From Shinisaurus crocodilurus (taxonomy: Eukaryota > Chordata > Lepidosauria > Squamata > Shinisauridae): DNA of 64,000 nucleotides. Where the stretch lies: the NCBI GenBank assembly GCA_021292165.1, contig CM037878.1:16054471-16118470 (forward strand), in the 5' to 3' direction. A program made the translations under genes and the position numbers. A model generated the notes under the pieces. That model searched no databases. It had not been told where the DNA came from and saw nothing but the letters and a program-made list of their open reading frames with translations. Of the stretch, positions 1-11,162 are shown in pieces; positions within the stretch are counted from its first letter, which is position 1; every line of letters starts with the position of its first letter.

Positions 1-80
1 TGAACACATCACTTTGTGCAACAGCTTTTTCATGGAGTGGGGGAGACAACAATGCTGCCTGTGTAAGACACTCAATAAAC

Positions 81-165
81 CAGCCTTCCACAACCTGGAG
101 CCCTCCTGGGGATGCTGGGAGTTATAGTCCAACACATCTGCATGGCACCAAGTTAGGGAAGACTG
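81..165. mobile_element. hAT-like MITE remnant, 'CTTCCCCAACCTGG' family
   Basis: The ends are imperfect inverted repeats (CAGCCTTCCACAACCTGG against the complement of CCAAGTTAGGGAAGACTG). The middle holds GATGCTGGGAGTTATAGTCC, one arm of the core shared by several MITE families in the window. Only one arm is kept and no clear target duplication is visible. The family is better preserved at 44371-44479 and 54747-54869. Confidence 0.6.
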
Positions 166-216
166 CAGTAGACTTTCTGTGTATGCAGAAATAAAGGGAT
201 ACGTTTTATACACGCC

Positions 217-258
217 ATATTCTATTCTATCATATCCTATTCTATCCTATTCTATTCT
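217..258. repeat. TATTC/TATCC pentanucleotide microsatellite
   Basis: Short interrupted run of TATTC-type pentamers, ending in a C7 tract. It has no linked LINE body. Confidence 0.7.
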
Positions 259-768
259 GCCCCCCCAGTTGATGTGAGTCTTCCTCCCTTGTCATTGATA
301 TGCACATCTACATTTGTAAAACATTGCCAAAAAACTTGATTTGATCTTAAGTACACAGATGAATACATACATTTTTAAAAAATAAAAAGTGCACCCCATT
401 TTATCTTATAGAGATAGCTCACAGTGGCTGACAGTGATAGATAAATAAATCAATAAATCCACACGAAAATGCACAGCAAAGAAAACACACATACATCAAA
501 AGCACTGCGAGAGAACAAATTAAAGAGAAATACATAAAGTATAATTTCATCCAGCTTCTGTTTGTACAGCTTTTTTGTCTCTGCGTACGCGAAGATTAGT
601 GAACAACCGCAGAAAAAGAATCTTGATGCTGTCATATGTATGATCACATCATGTTTTTCTTTTTTTGTATGCAGTCGTCTGTCAATGCACTCATGGTAAC
701 ATTGAGGGAAGAAAATGTCCAAAGGAACATAAAAAACTGAAACTTATGACGAATTACGCAGACTCTGA
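259..768. other. AT-rich unique sequence, no gene seen
   Basis: A 90-codon minus-strand frame (450-722) has no recognisable domain and no conserved composition. I see no repeat family here and treat the stretch as non-coding. Confidence 0.5.
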
Positions 769-1128
769 CTGGGTTCAGACAACATAATAACCCATACTTG
801 AGGGCTGAGTATGGGTTGAGTGTGGGTTATCGTTGAATCATGGGTTGTTGTTGAAATGTGGGTTATCGTGTTGTCTGAACCCAGCCGAGATAACAAACCA
901 TGGTGAACAACCCACAGTTCACAACCCAACAACAAACCATGGGTTCTCTTCATGGATTATTTGTGGTTAACAAGCCATGACTTGTTAGCACAGCTGGGTT
1001 CAGACAACATGATAACCTACATTTCAACGACAACCCGCATTTCAACGACAACCCACACTCAACCCATACTCAACCCTTGAGTGTGGTTGACTCAACCCAT
1101 ACTCAACCCATGTGTTGTCTGAAGCCAG
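769..1128. mobile_element. Inverted-repeat DNA element with TGGGTTCAGACAACA ends
   Basis: The outer ends are CTGGGTTCAGACAACA and, inverted, TGTTGTCTGAAGCCAG. The same terminal motif also occurs internally near 868-885 (inverted) and 991-1006 (direct), so the unit looks like two short elements nested or fused. The interior is built of AACCCA/TGGGTT words that make it strongly self-complementary. There is no open frame, and it is best read as a non-autonomous DNA transposon. The segment 845-1002 recurs at 1619-1776. Confidence 0.65.
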
Positions 1129-1368
1129 TCTCTGGTTCTGGATTTTATTTTATTTTTTCTTAATTCCCCTAGTTTAACAGAAATTCTGGGGGAGTGGAAA
1201 GCAGGGCACAGCAATCCTTTGAAAGAATAAAGGAATGGAACATGGGGAAAGCCACTCATCATCCCTTCAATGAAAACAAACACATTAATTAAAGAATACA
1301 TCATTGAAGGGCCGCATTCTGTTTTTCAGGTTGCCGGTTCTGCTGGCCTGTGCTGCACAACATCCATG

Positions 1369-1598
1369 TTTAGGGTGGCCATGTTTAGGGCAGTCCTCTC
1401 TTTGAAGGCACCTTGTGTTTGAAGGGCTGCCCAGTCCAAGTCCAGTTTAAAGATAAAGAACCACAGGATGGGAGAGCAGGCAGGGCCTTTGATGTTGCCC
1501 ATTAGCACCTGGACAGCAGACTGAGCAGGCACACAGGTCACCTGGTCACAATCTTCCCCACCCAGGTGAGATGGATTGCATTTCTGTTTAAATTATAG
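1369..1598 (+). mobile_element. Dispersed unclassified repeat ('GGTGGCCATGT...AGTCCTC' family), copy 1
   Basis: Shares a body with the copies at 11868-12079, 14869-15115 and 63808-64000: TTTAGGGTGGCCATGT at one end, GGGCTGCCCAGTCCAAGTCC and AAAGATAAAGAACCA in the middle, GTGAGATG then TTTAAATTATAG at the other end. No coding capacity and no recognised tRNA head. Family name unknown to me. Confidence 0.7.
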
Positions 1599-1618
1599 TC
1601 ATTTCCCCCCCCTAAATG

Positions 1619-1776
1619 TTGTTGTTGAAATGTGGGTTATCGTGTTGTCTGAACCCAGCCGAGATAACAAACCATGGTGAACAACCCACAGTTCACAACC
1701 CAACAACAAACCGTGGGTTCTCTTCATGGATTGTTTGTGGTTAACAAGCCATGACTTGTTAGCACAGCTGGGTTCA
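1619..1776. repeat. Second copy of the 158-bp inner segment of the 769-1128 element
   Basis: Aligns with 845-1002 at a constant offset of 774 bases. I see only two substitutions by eye (an A/G in the AACCATGGG word and an A/G in GGATTATTT). It starts inside the element and ends in GCTGGGTTCA, as expected of one short element bounded by the TGGGTTCAGACAACA motif, or of a local segmental copy. Confidence 0.75.
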
Positions 1777-2039
1777 TATAAATATGTAAATCCATTACAT
1801 ATAAATTAGAATATGCAAATGTTATTCAAATCTGTGCCCTCTACTGCCCTCTTTTAAAATTTTTTTTGATATATTTCCTCTTTTGGAGTGATGTGTTCCT
1901 GGCTACACTCTCTGCCTTTCTGGAGGAAGCTGATCTCTAGGAATGGGGGTTGAGAGATTGGGACAGTCACGTGGGAAAAGGGAGGAGGAGGAAGTGGTCT
2001 GCTGGAGCGGCATTGTTTGCAGTTCACCATCTAGTAACG

Positions 2040-2480
2040 TAAAATTAAATTAACATCTCTTTTGTGAGCAAGGACCCCAACACTTGAATTCCTGTCCACC
2101 TTGCCAGTTGCCGTGCCCTTTGCCAACAACAAAAGGGTTTAAAGCTAGAAATGGGCCCATTTAGCTGCCATTAATCATTCATACTGTTCAAACACATCAT
2201 CCTGTAACTGAAGAGGGGTTAATGGTGGCTAAGCTTGAGGCTGTTGTCAAAAAGTAGGTTTAACTTTCTATGAACTCACTGGACACAAAGAATGCAGCCT
2301 GCTTACTATTCCGAATGTCACCAGCTAGCCGCAAACCGATGATTACTAATGGTAATTAAATACCTCTGAAGCCATTTGTACCAATAACAAAGAGTTACTG
2401 TCAGAACTTGAATGAGGTCCATCTGCCTATTTGGGAAGGACGTTAACACCATGTAAGTGATAAAGCAGATGGCAGCCCCC
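2040..2480. other. Unique, possibly constrained non-coding stretch
   Basis: No repeat family recognised. The sequence is of mixed composition with many homeobox-like TAAT/ATTA words (CCATTAATCATTC, GGTAATTAAAT) and no long frame. It is the kind of sequence in which conserved non-coding elements occur, but conservation cannot be judged from one genome. Confidence 0.3.
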
Positions 2481-2939
2481 AAAAAGAAATGGTTTGTTTG
2501 GTTACCAGAGATTTGTTATTAGAGCCCCCTCTGTTGTCTGGATGGACTCGATTCCCCCCTTCTCAGACAAAATGTGAACAGTTTAGTTGTTTAATAACAC
2601 CACTTAGTCAATTGTTCTTGTCTTTGGCAGGGGATGCCCAAGGAAGATGTCCACTCACCCCGCTCACTCCCCCTTCTCAGTAAATCTCTGTTCTGCTAAT
2701 TCATTGGGAGAAAGGCTCTCTCTCTGCTCAGTTAGCCACTGCTCACTTGACCACGAGGAATCCATGGCTTACACTGGGGACAACCTTAGGATGTTAAACT
2801 TGGAACAACTTGCCCAGGGCTGTGTGACTGTCCTCTATAGGAAGAGCTCCCAGAGAACTGTCCTCTACTTTGTTTTGGATTCTATTGGGTTTTGGACTAC
2901 ACATCCCATAAGCCCAGCCCATCGGCCATGGGGACAGCA

Positions 2940-3070
2940 GCAGGAGGGAATGATTGCCTTCACACGCTGCTTGTGTTCTTCTGAGAAGTATCTGGTTGTT
3001 GGCCGCTATGGGGAGTTAGACCTGTTGGATCCTTGGTCTGATCCAGCAGGGCTCTGCTTCTGTTCGTATG
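2940..3070 (+). mobile_element. CR1 LINE 3' tail fragment
   Basis: TATCTGGTTGTTGGCCGCTA followed by TTGGTCTGATCCAGCAGGGC and CTTCTGTTCGTATG matches the terminal segment of the CR1 copy at 46553-46640 and, inverted, 30953-31020. Truncated on its 5' side. Confidence 0.65.
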
Positions 3071-3260
3071 AATGGATTCCCATTGCTTGGGCAACCAAGG
3101 TGATGCTCATGCTGTGTCACACTATGTTGACAGGTCCACTGCCTGCTAGAGCTACGTGGCAAGACTTTTGCCCCGTCTCAGCTCCAGTTGCACATAGTTA
3201 GGCATGACAGGTTGGACATGACGGGGTGGCTGGCTGGTGATGTACATTTATTTTTTATTT

Positions 3261-3595
3261 CTCCTGGTGGTTCCACATGGACCTATGGCCTGACTGGAGT
3301 CCACCAGGAGAAGAGCCTTCAGTGTGGCAGCTCCACTTGGAACTATGGAACTCCCTGCCTCTGGAGGTCAGACAGGCTCTGACACAGTGTTGTTTTCAGC
3401 ACCTGTCGAAGACATATTTGTTTCGGGAAGCCTTCTTCCTTGCTGACCAGCCACAGTTTTAATGTTATCCTGTTTTTAATGCATTGTTTTTATTCTTTTA
3501 TCTCTTTTATCTTTTTATTGTTCACTGCTCCGGAGTCTGCCTAGATATGGAGCGGTATACAAATGCTGTAAATAAAACCAATCAATCAATCAATA
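3261..3595 (+). mobile_element. L2-type LINE 3' end fragment
   Basis: One frame encodes WNSLPLEVRQALTQCC followed by LFREAFF, the usual end of L2/CR1-group ORF2 proteins. It is followed by a T-rich 3' UTR and a GGAGCGGTATACAAATGCTG tail with AAATAAA. No reverse transcriptase motifs remain, so this is a dead 5'-truncated copy. A Sauria-type SINE follows at once on the other strand. Confidence 0.75.
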
Positions 3596-3810
3596 TTAAA
3601 TTTATATCCTGCCTTTCCCCCCTCTTGCAAGGAACCAAAGGCAGCTTACATGGTCGTCCTCCTCTCCATTTTATCCTCACAACAACCCTGTGAGGCAGGT
3701 TAGGCTGAGAGGCAGTGACTGGCCCAGAGTCACCCAGTGAGCTTCATGGCTGAGTGGGGACTAGAACCCGGATCTCCCAGTCCAAGCACCCTAACCACTG
3801 CACCGCACTG
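3596..3810 (-). mobile_element. Sauria-type tRNA-derived SINE
   Basis: Read on the minus strand: a tRNA-like head (GTGCGGTGCAGTGGTTAGGG, GTTCTAGTCCCC as B box), then TGGGCCAGTCACTG, the GGTTGTTGTGAGGATAAAAT block, and a CTTGCAAGAGGGG tail. Full-length apart from its outer edge. The family name is inferred from recall of squamate SINEs, while homology with the other copies in the window is seen directly. Confidence 0.85.
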
Positions 3811-5090
3811 TACAACTGAACACACATCCATCTCACATTATGCTCAAACTAGATGACTGGGACCAAGGCGTTCCAGCCTGATTGCCTCAGCGATCCTGCC
3901 CCACCCCGCAAAACTGCTCCCTTCACACCCTTTCGGAAAGGGTTGCAAAAATCCCTGACAAAAACTTTTTGTTTTTGCTTTTTGCAAAGGGTCTAAAATG
4001 TTCATGAAATGTGCCCTCCCCCTCCCACATTTCAACTCAGCACTCAGTGAAACAGATGTATACAAACTCCCTTTTTCCAATTAAGAGTCAAGATGAAGAA
4101 AGCCAAATGCCTCTCTTAAACAAGAAAAAAGAAAAAGAGGAGCCAACTGCCTTAAAAAAAGAAAGAAAAGAAAAAGAAAATCTTTAACTGGCTTTTTATC
4201 CTAAGGGCAAGTAAAAGAAAACTGTTCTGTTGTGAAGTGCAACACACACAAAAACTGTGCCTAAGGCATTTTTAACTCCTCATTAAATCCCTGGCAGACA
4301 ACCAGCATGTCATATATCATGTCTTAACTGCAACATCTGCATTTGCATCTGCTTTTTTGCTTTTAAATGCTCCTCTCTGCATGTGCCAGTGAGGGGCAGA
4401 AAAGGTGGGGGGGGGGAAAGACCCAGATGGCCAGCAATATGGTTTTGCAATGCAATGGGGCATCCGTTGATGCCAGAAGTTACCTACAGTTCTGGCTTTC
4501 AATGTACATGGCACATTGGCAATTGCCCTTCACCTGCTCTCAGACCTGATCTGTGTTCTTCTCTACAGCATCTGTATACCTTGAGGTTATGCCAGGACAT
4601 CGGCAGGCATGGCAAAGACAGAGAGAGATGTTTTGACCGACGTGCGTGCAGTGAATTTCAGGGGACGCTGTGGTGATCCTCTTAGCTGACTGGCCGCCAT
4701 TTTATTTTTGCCCGGAATGCCATGATGGAATAATGCTACATCATAATTTACCCTTGCTCCAGGGCATTCTGGGGAAATTAAAATGGCAGCCCCCAGCCAA
4801 GAGGAGCTTACCCTCCCTCTACAAAGACTCTCCTGTGTCAGTTGGAGTCCCTCTCTGCCTGCCGCCTCCCTTCCCAAGGGAAGAGGAGGACTGGCAGAGA
4901 AGGCAGGGTCGCCGTGGAGACAAGACGCAAGTGCGTTGGCCCAACTTGTATGGGGCTGGACCTGACTAGAACTGGGATCAGCAAATTTCGGTGGGGAGAG
5001 TTTACATTTCGAGCTCGCCCCTTCTAATACTCATGCCATGCCTGCACCTCAGGAGGTTATCCATGACAGCGCTAGGCTAGTAGGCCTCAC
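3811..5090. other. Unique sequence, no gene seen
   Basis: Contains A/G-rich runs near 4110-4180 and a G9 tract near 4407. Several short frames overlap on both strands at 4317-5027, with no recognisable protein. No repeat family identified. Confidence 0.4.
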
Positions 5091-5092
5091 TG

Positions 5093-5093
<1 letters not shown>

Positions 5094-5123
<30 letters not shown>
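5094..5123. repeat. (TG)n microsatellite
   Basis: About 15 uninterrupted TG units; can form Z-DNA. Confidence 0.9.
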
Positions 5124-5124
<1 letters not shown>

Positions 5125-5946
5125 ACAAGTCAGGATTACACTTCTTTGTCATAAATAACCCCTTAGGGATTTTATTATATCTAGCAGTATATAAGTATCG
5201 CAAATAAATACCGGTAAATAAATATTTGAAATGTCTGCATGTGTCAAAGAAACCAGGACCCTTCACTTCTGCTACAAGAATCTGGCCTGCTTCATCACTT
5301 GGCAGAGGCCTAGAGCGCCCCTTTAAGGACTTTAGGGGCAGAAGAAGGTGCAGTCTTAACCATTCTGATAGGCGTTCAGTAAGAGAAGTTGTGGTTGGCC
5401 ATTCACTGTACATATACATTGGTGTCCATCTAGACAACAGGGAAGTAACTGTTGTCTACTGTTCCTCTTGACCCTGCCTTCTTGCCCAGTGGATACCATG
5501 TCTCGTTGTGACCTTTTTGTATGAACTTGATGCACTGATGGTAGTGGGTAGCTTCCCAGACTCCTGGCTGAAAGCAGGTCTGCACATCCAGGAGCATAAT
5601 CATATGACTATCCAAGTCGGTGGAAGCTCCATGCAAGCTGGATTAGAAGCAATGAAATAGTGCATCCAAACCTCCAAGTGAGATGTACTTTCAGAGATTG
5701 TAACGGATAGAGCAGAAAGATGATCTACTTCAAGTCCAGTGGACACAATCCCAGAATATTAATTAGGGTTGTGAAGCCACATTGTGGTGCAGCTAAGTTG
5801 GAACTGGTGTGCAAGGATTTCATTCGGGCGGGGTGGAAAGCTGGCAGACTGGCCAGGCTCAAACCCCCCCAGAACACCGTCTCGTGTACCTCTTCCCCGA
5901 CTCGACTTGTGTTCTCCCGAGTTGAGCCGGGGAAGCAACTTCCGTG

Positions 5947-6087
5947 TTCCCAGCGGGCCGCTATTGACATAGAAAATGCCTTCAGATACACCCAAAGTGG
6001 CCGCAAATTTACATAATTTGTGCAAATTGCAGCTGCTTTTGACATATCTTCAGGCATTTTCTACGTAAACAGCAGCCTGCTGGGAAC
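5947..6087. mobile_element. Imperfect 141-bp palindrome (MITE-like)
   Basis: The two halves are reverse complements with scattered differences: GTTCCCAGC...GCTATTGACATAGAAAATGCC against GTTCCCAGC...GCTGTTTACGTAGAAAATGCC. The centre is near AATTTACATAATTTGTGCAA. No protein, no clear target duplication. The single copy I can see lies within a longer stretch (about 5800-6200) of unknown type. Confidence 0.65.
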
Positions 6088-6244
6088 CCAGAAGAATGCC
6101 GAGCGGTGCGATGCCATGCTGAAAATGCCCATTTTCAGCATGGCTCGGTGGCCGCAGCAGCGGCAGTCCGCCAAGCCAGAAATGGGGCAGGTCCTGGATG
6201 ATCGCCCACCCCTACCCACCACCCACTGCCATGTCATTCTAGGG

Positions 6245-6379
6245 CAGTGTTTCTCAACCTTGGGTCCCCAGATGTTTTTGGCCTACAACTCCCAGCATGC
6301 CCCAGCCAGCATAGCTGGCTGGGGCATGCTGGGAGTTGTAGGCCAAAAACATCTGGGGACCCAAGGTTGAGAAACACTG
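6245..6379. mobile_element. Palindromic hAT-like MITE, CAGTGTTTCTCAACC family
   Basis: Near-perfect 135-bp palindrome beginning CAGTGTTTCTCAACCTTGGG and ending in its complement. It is flanked by perfect 8-bp target duplications TTCTAGGG (6237-6244 and 6380-6387), the length made by hAT transposases. Each arm holds CTACAACTCCCAGCATGCC. Copies at 47379-47513 and 57355-57489 are almost identical, so the family is fairly young. Confidence 0.92.
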
Positions 6380-6673
6380 TTCTAGGGCATTCCTGGAGGT
6401 AATGGCAGTCACCACACACACAAAATGGCTGCTCCTATTGGTTGCCATTTTTTCCCCCGTGGAATGCCCCGGAATGTGCAATGTTCAGAGAAAGACAAGT
6501 GTCCCTCCCCAGATGCGTAACAAATGGATACAAAACAAATGAGATAATGGAAACAAAGCCATTCGTGTCCATTTGTTCACCTCATGGTGCTTTGGGTGCT
6601 TCCAGGTGAGACTTTTATGGTGCCAGTGTGCTGCCTGCTGCATTCACATAGTTTTATGAATGGTCTAGATCAT

Positions 6674-6809
6674 CAGGGCTCTCCAACCTTGGGTCCCCAG
6701 ATGCTGCTGGCCTACAGCTCCCAGCATACCCAGCCAGCATGGCTAATGGAAAGGGATTCTGGGAGCTGTAGTCCAGCAACATCTGGGGACTCAAGGTTGA
6801 AGGCCCCTG
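6674..6809. mobile_element. hAT-like MITE, CAGGGCTCTCCAACC family
   Basis: Ends CAGGGCTCTCCAACC and GGTTGAAGGCCCCTG, with CTACAGCTCCCAG arms and a TGGCTAATGG spacer. The flanks (TAGATCAT and ATCTAGAT) suggest a degraded target duplication. Same subfamily as 12611-12747 and 18587-18727, more diverged than the CAGTGTTTCTCAACC group. Confidence 0.85.
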
Positions 6810-7061
6810 ATCTAGATGATTATATCTACAACTTGTAACCCTCCTGTGTTTTTCCCACGGCTTCTTCATTGTTTTCTCTTACTCCTGGAAATCTGTTAAG
6901 AAGAAAGAAAAGATGGAATGACTGCAGCATCCTTCTGAATAATGATAATGCTGACCAGCCAGATGGGCGATTCATAAATGTAATAATAAATAATAAATAA
7001 ATGCTAGGAGCCCTCATCTGGAAGCAGCCTCATGTCATAACAAATGAAAGTTGAATAGAAT

Positions 7062-7139
7062 GGGGCCTGTTTAGTTCAAATTTTCACTTGTTACCAAAGA
7101 TCAGATTACTGTAATGCACTTTATGTGGGGCTACATAAA
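7062..7139 (+). mobile_element. L2 LINE, 5' part of a copy split by an LTR-like insertion
   Basis: GATTACTGTAATGCACTTTA then TGTGGGGCTAC encodes DYCNALYVGL, a motif of the L2 ORF2 C-terminal region. The frame resumes at 7761 with LGKLQLVQNAAARML, so 7140-7760 is an insertion in one L2 copy. Confidence 0.8.
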
Positions 7140-7760
7140 GTGTGGGGCTTATGTTGTGATGTATTATCAGCAACAAACTGTGAGCATTTGTTTATACATG
7201 TTTGGGAACATTGGCTGTGGCAGCAGTTCTGTTATGTCTGGCAGGAGGCTATTCTCGGACTCAAGGCTGGGAAACACGTTCTCTGGGAACTTGGCAATCC
7301 AACAGTCACGTGTTTGTCTTTCTCTGACGTAGTGAACTGCTCCAGACAGAAGCCATTTTAAGGGGAAGGATTTTATACTTGTGTTCTTTTTCTTCTTTTG
7401 TTCTTGCAACTGCAACAATGTAACGCTTTACATTGGTGGGGTGAAGTTCCACTTCTCTCCACTGGACTAATGCTTGCTATGCATTTATACTCTGCACATG
7501 GACTGTAACTAGGGAATGTATACTCTGTGGTGCTTACTTTGAATAAGTAAATAAACGGGTAGAATAGACCTGTTGGTGTCACAGAGTGTTTCCTGAGTCC
7601 TGCATTAATCTGCAACTGGAGAAGCTGAGAAGCGGAGTCATTACAGGGTCTGCACGCTGCTGCTGTGTGAGAGACTGAATACTCTGCTACTGTGTGTGGA
7701 ATGCCAGGCTACGCTAGCACACGGATTATAAATCTCTTTCAACACCAACACTACCCTCGT
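7140..7760 (+). mobile_element. LTR-like insertion in L2
   Basis: About 620 bases separate two collinear pieces of an L2 ORF2 end. The insert opens TGTGGGGCTTATG, has an AATAAA signal at 7550-7555 and no coding frame, which fits a solo LTR. I could not find a clean 4-6 bp target duplication, so the class (retroviral or Gypsy-type LTR) and both edges remain uncertain by some tens of bases. Confidence 0.5.
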
Positions 7761-8378
7761 GTTTGGGAAGCTGCAGCTGGTGCAGAATGCAGCAGCCAGG
7801 ATGCTGGCTGGAGTGCATGGCCATGCACATATTACACCAGTGTTAAGGCAACTGCACTGGCTACCTGTTAGCTACCATGCCAAGTACAAGGTCTTGCTGT
7901 TAGCATATAAAGCTCTGAACTGCTTGGGACCAGGTTACCTGTATCTTCCCCAATACAGACTTGTGTGAACATTAAGAGAATCAGAGGAGGATTTGCTAGT
8001 GGTACCACAACCTGCAGACTGCCATCTCGCAGCAGGATGCAGGCCTTCTCCGTGGTGGCACCCAATTTATGGAAAGATCTCCTCCCTGGTATTCAGGAGG
8101 TGTCAGCTGTATCATGCTTTAGGTGCCAATTAAAGACCAATTTCTTTACCCAGACCTTCTCTGAGTGAATGGGCTGCCCAGTCTGTTTGTTTGTAATTAT
8201 GGTGCTGTTTTAATTGATGTTAATTGATGTTAATGTTTTATTAACGTTTTAGCAATTTTATATGTATTTTATGTATATTATAATGTATTTTGTGAACCGC
8301 TTAGAGTTATTTTTTGAATATGTTCAGCGGTATATAAATCTATTAAATAAATAAATAAAATAAAATAAAATAAAATAA
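7761..8378 (+). mobile_element. L2 LINE 3' end, continued
   Basis: Encodes KLQLVQNAAARMLAGVHGH followed by HITPVLRQLHWLPV and LLLAYKALN, the typical C-terminal part of L2-group ORF2. It then runs through RMQAFSVVAPNLW to a T-rich 3' UTR, a GTGAACCGCTTAGAG block and a (TAAA)n tail. The frame is broken (stop near 7966), so no protein is made. No polymerase catalytic motif is present. Confidence 0.88.
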
Positions 8379-10476
8379 TGCACATCTCTACCTGATGCCT
8401 GAACTCATATTGTCTTTGTTAACTCACCTAGGTTCTGTTCTGGCCCCTGTGATTCTGGCTCAAAACTATCTTTGACTTTGAAAAACCAAAACCAAAGCTG
8501 TACATTAAAAACTGTATTCAAAATATTGACTGCATCCTTTTAAGAATGAATGTGTTTGTACAATTTTACTATGGCCCTTTTTGCATCAGTACAAACTATG
8601 CCACTGGCTTCTTGGATATGACTGCCTTCCGTCCCTGAAAGGAAATCTTGGAAACAAGACTATAAATATCCTACCCCCACCCCTACCTTATAGGCTAAGA
8701 AATTCTAAACCCAGAGTTTCTGCACTTTTGAAAAGGACTCTTTAACCTAATGTATCTTCTCATGTGTGTAAATTCAGCTCAAACAAGCAGAACATTTTCC
8801 TGGGAGAGTGACACAGAGTTACAAGAAGGCACATGTGTAAAGGTCAGGCAATAGGCCGAAGCAGAACAATCAAGGAAGAAGGGACAGACTGAAATCAAGC
8901 TGGAAAAACCAAGCAACAAGAGAAAAGCAACAAAGGATTATATAAAGAAAACAAACGGCAGCCCTGCCTACTCCTTTAGCATTTACCTGTAGCTCCACCT
9001 GCCAGGTATATGAACAATGATTCCAAGTCTCAATAGCTCTCCATGTGGCAAAGTCAATTCATCAACATGTGATGGTTCTGAGGTCAACTGAAGTTCCTGT
9101 GGCACCCAATGCACGAACATTTCCCCGCCACACCACCTATAAATAACAATAAAAAGAGATTGCAGGATGGGATCTGTACCAAAGGGCCAAGATACGAATG
9201 CAGACATCAGTTGGTGCATTCACTGAGTTCGCCTTCACATGCACGTGTGCTAGAAGCGGATCATGTAAGGGCACTGCAAAGTTGTTGTTGGAGATTTCTG
9301 TGATAACCCAGATCACACATTAGGTTTGTCCATGTGAGGAAGAAGTGTATTGTGTAAAAAGGCCCTTGATTAGGTAGGGGTGAGAGTAGTTCGATTCATT
9401 TTTTTATAAGAACTTACCAGAATTCATAACCCACCCCACAAACGGGACAGAAAGAATTTGAGATCTTAAAAAAAAAAAAGTCAAATGTGGGAGAAAGTGA
9501 AAATGACAGATTTCTGCAGTCTGGGCAGAGGGCTTTGAGTCCTCAGGTCTTAACATCCCAGTAAATGAATCTCTGTGTATTTAGCCATGCTTGTGGTGCT
9601 CAGTTAGGGTTTCCCCCTCTTTTTCCGACAAGCTCCTCACCCTCAACAGTTACACGATGGCAGCTCTCTCCATGTTAGGAATAGCTGTACCTATCGAATT
9701 TCGCTGGTATACTTGGGTGAGAATTTCGCCCAGTTTGTCGTTTGATACGAACTTACCCAAATTTGGAAATGTATTAACAGGATGGAAAGAACTTGAGTTG
9801 CTGTGTTTGTTTTTTTAATTAATGTGTGGGAAAGCAAAACTGACATACTCATCCACCCCTACTCGTGATGCTGTTCAGTACAGATCAGTGGTTAAGCTGC
9901 CTCCATAGAAAACTGTTGCATTTGAGGTTGGGCTACGCCAAAACTACTCACAAAATGTTGTGAACATTTGTGGCAGTGTCAGATAATGCCTCCCTGTTTT
10001 GCTGATTTTCTTTTTCTTTTCTTTTTTGCACTGCTTGTTGAAAATGGTAAACTTTCATTTACATTGCCCTCTGTTGTTGTCACTCCTGGGCTACATGGCA
10101 TTGTGTTGCCAACACCCTGTAATCCCTGATTGGTTGAGATTACCCATGTGACTTATCCAAGAAGGAGAACAAAGCAAAAGAACCAGCAGTGGAGGTGAAA
10201 ATGGCACCACAGTAGCAGTTGGCAGAGGAAACGATGCTATTGAACATGACCGCAAAAAGAGAAATTTCACACAAAGTGTTTTTCAGGGAAACAAATATTT
10301 CTATCCCATCACAATAAATATTTTGACCTGAAAATCAAAACTGGAAACATTTTGGTGTAGCCCAAATCTGAAGAGCGGTGAAAGGATAGGGAAGTTCAGT
10401 CTATTAATTTCTGCTTGATCTGTGATGGCTGTTTCACACATTCAAGTAACCATTGCAGACAGCCTGTTTTGTTGTT
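8379..10476. other. Unique sequence, no gene seen
   Basis: Roughly 2 kb of mixed composition without a recognised repeat or a convincing coding frame. Short frames at 8983-9219, 9109-9303 and 9591-9818 have no recognised domain. Confidence 0.4.
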
Positions 10477-10564
10477 CATGTCAATGCAAGATAACTAGTC
10501 CTTGGATGAAGGATTCCACACATGTCAATGCAAGATAACTAGTCCTTGGATGAAGGATTCCACA
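10477..10564. repeat. Tandem duplication, 44-bp unit x 2
   Basis: Two identical direct copies (10477-10520 and 10521-10564), each starting CATGTCAATGCAAGATAACT. The lack of differences points to a recent slippage or duplication event. Confidence 0.95.
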
Positions 10565-11108
10565 CATACTAAGCCAATCAATGGTGACTAAAATTAAACT
10601 CAAACTGGATTAAATAAACAAGTGTAAATGTGTTGTGTGCAGCATAGACACCATATTTGTGGTAACCGGTTACTACTGTGGAATAAGAGGGTTCAGTTGA
10701 GTTTAGCAATGGGTGATGGTTTCTTCCCCCCTCCCCCTTCAGCAGAGTTGAGTATCCAGATACACTCTCTTTTGTGCTAAAAATAACGAAGGACAATATT
10801 TGAAAGAAATCAGGATAGAGGAACTGATCCATTATTGATAGACATTTCAAGCCAGCTTGCCAATCTGTTTTGTACTGTGGTCGACCCTCAATTTTTAATG
10901 AAGGAACTTATGAAAGTCATAGAGGGTGTAAACTGGTGACCTCCAAATGATACCTTACAGCAAAGGTTCCCATCATAGAACGGAGCTGCCTCTCTTTACA
11001 TCTTTTCTGAGCTTTACCTCAACCTGACCTTGGCTTTTGAAGGGAAAAGAAACAATACCATCAGGCACAATACCTTGACTCAGACAGGAAAGGCAGATTT
11101 AGGAAGAT
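10565..11108. other. Unique sequence, no gene seen
   Basis: No recognised repeat. A 90-codon minus-strand frame at 10578-10850 has no recognisable domain. Confidence 0.35.
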
Positions 11109-11162
11109 GCGCAACACTGAAAGAAGACTAAACAAGCGCAACACTGAAAGAAGACTAAACAA
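11109..11162. repeat. Tandem duplication, 27-bp unit x 2
   Basis: Two identical direct copies of a unit starting GCGCAACACTGAAAGAAGAC, at 11109-11135 and 11136-11162. Second perfect two-copy duplication within 0.7 kb. Confidence 0.95.

Noticed and set aside
2647..3201. 184-codon plus-strand frame as a gene
   Set aside because: It crosses a CR1 tail and shows no known domain or protein-like composition.
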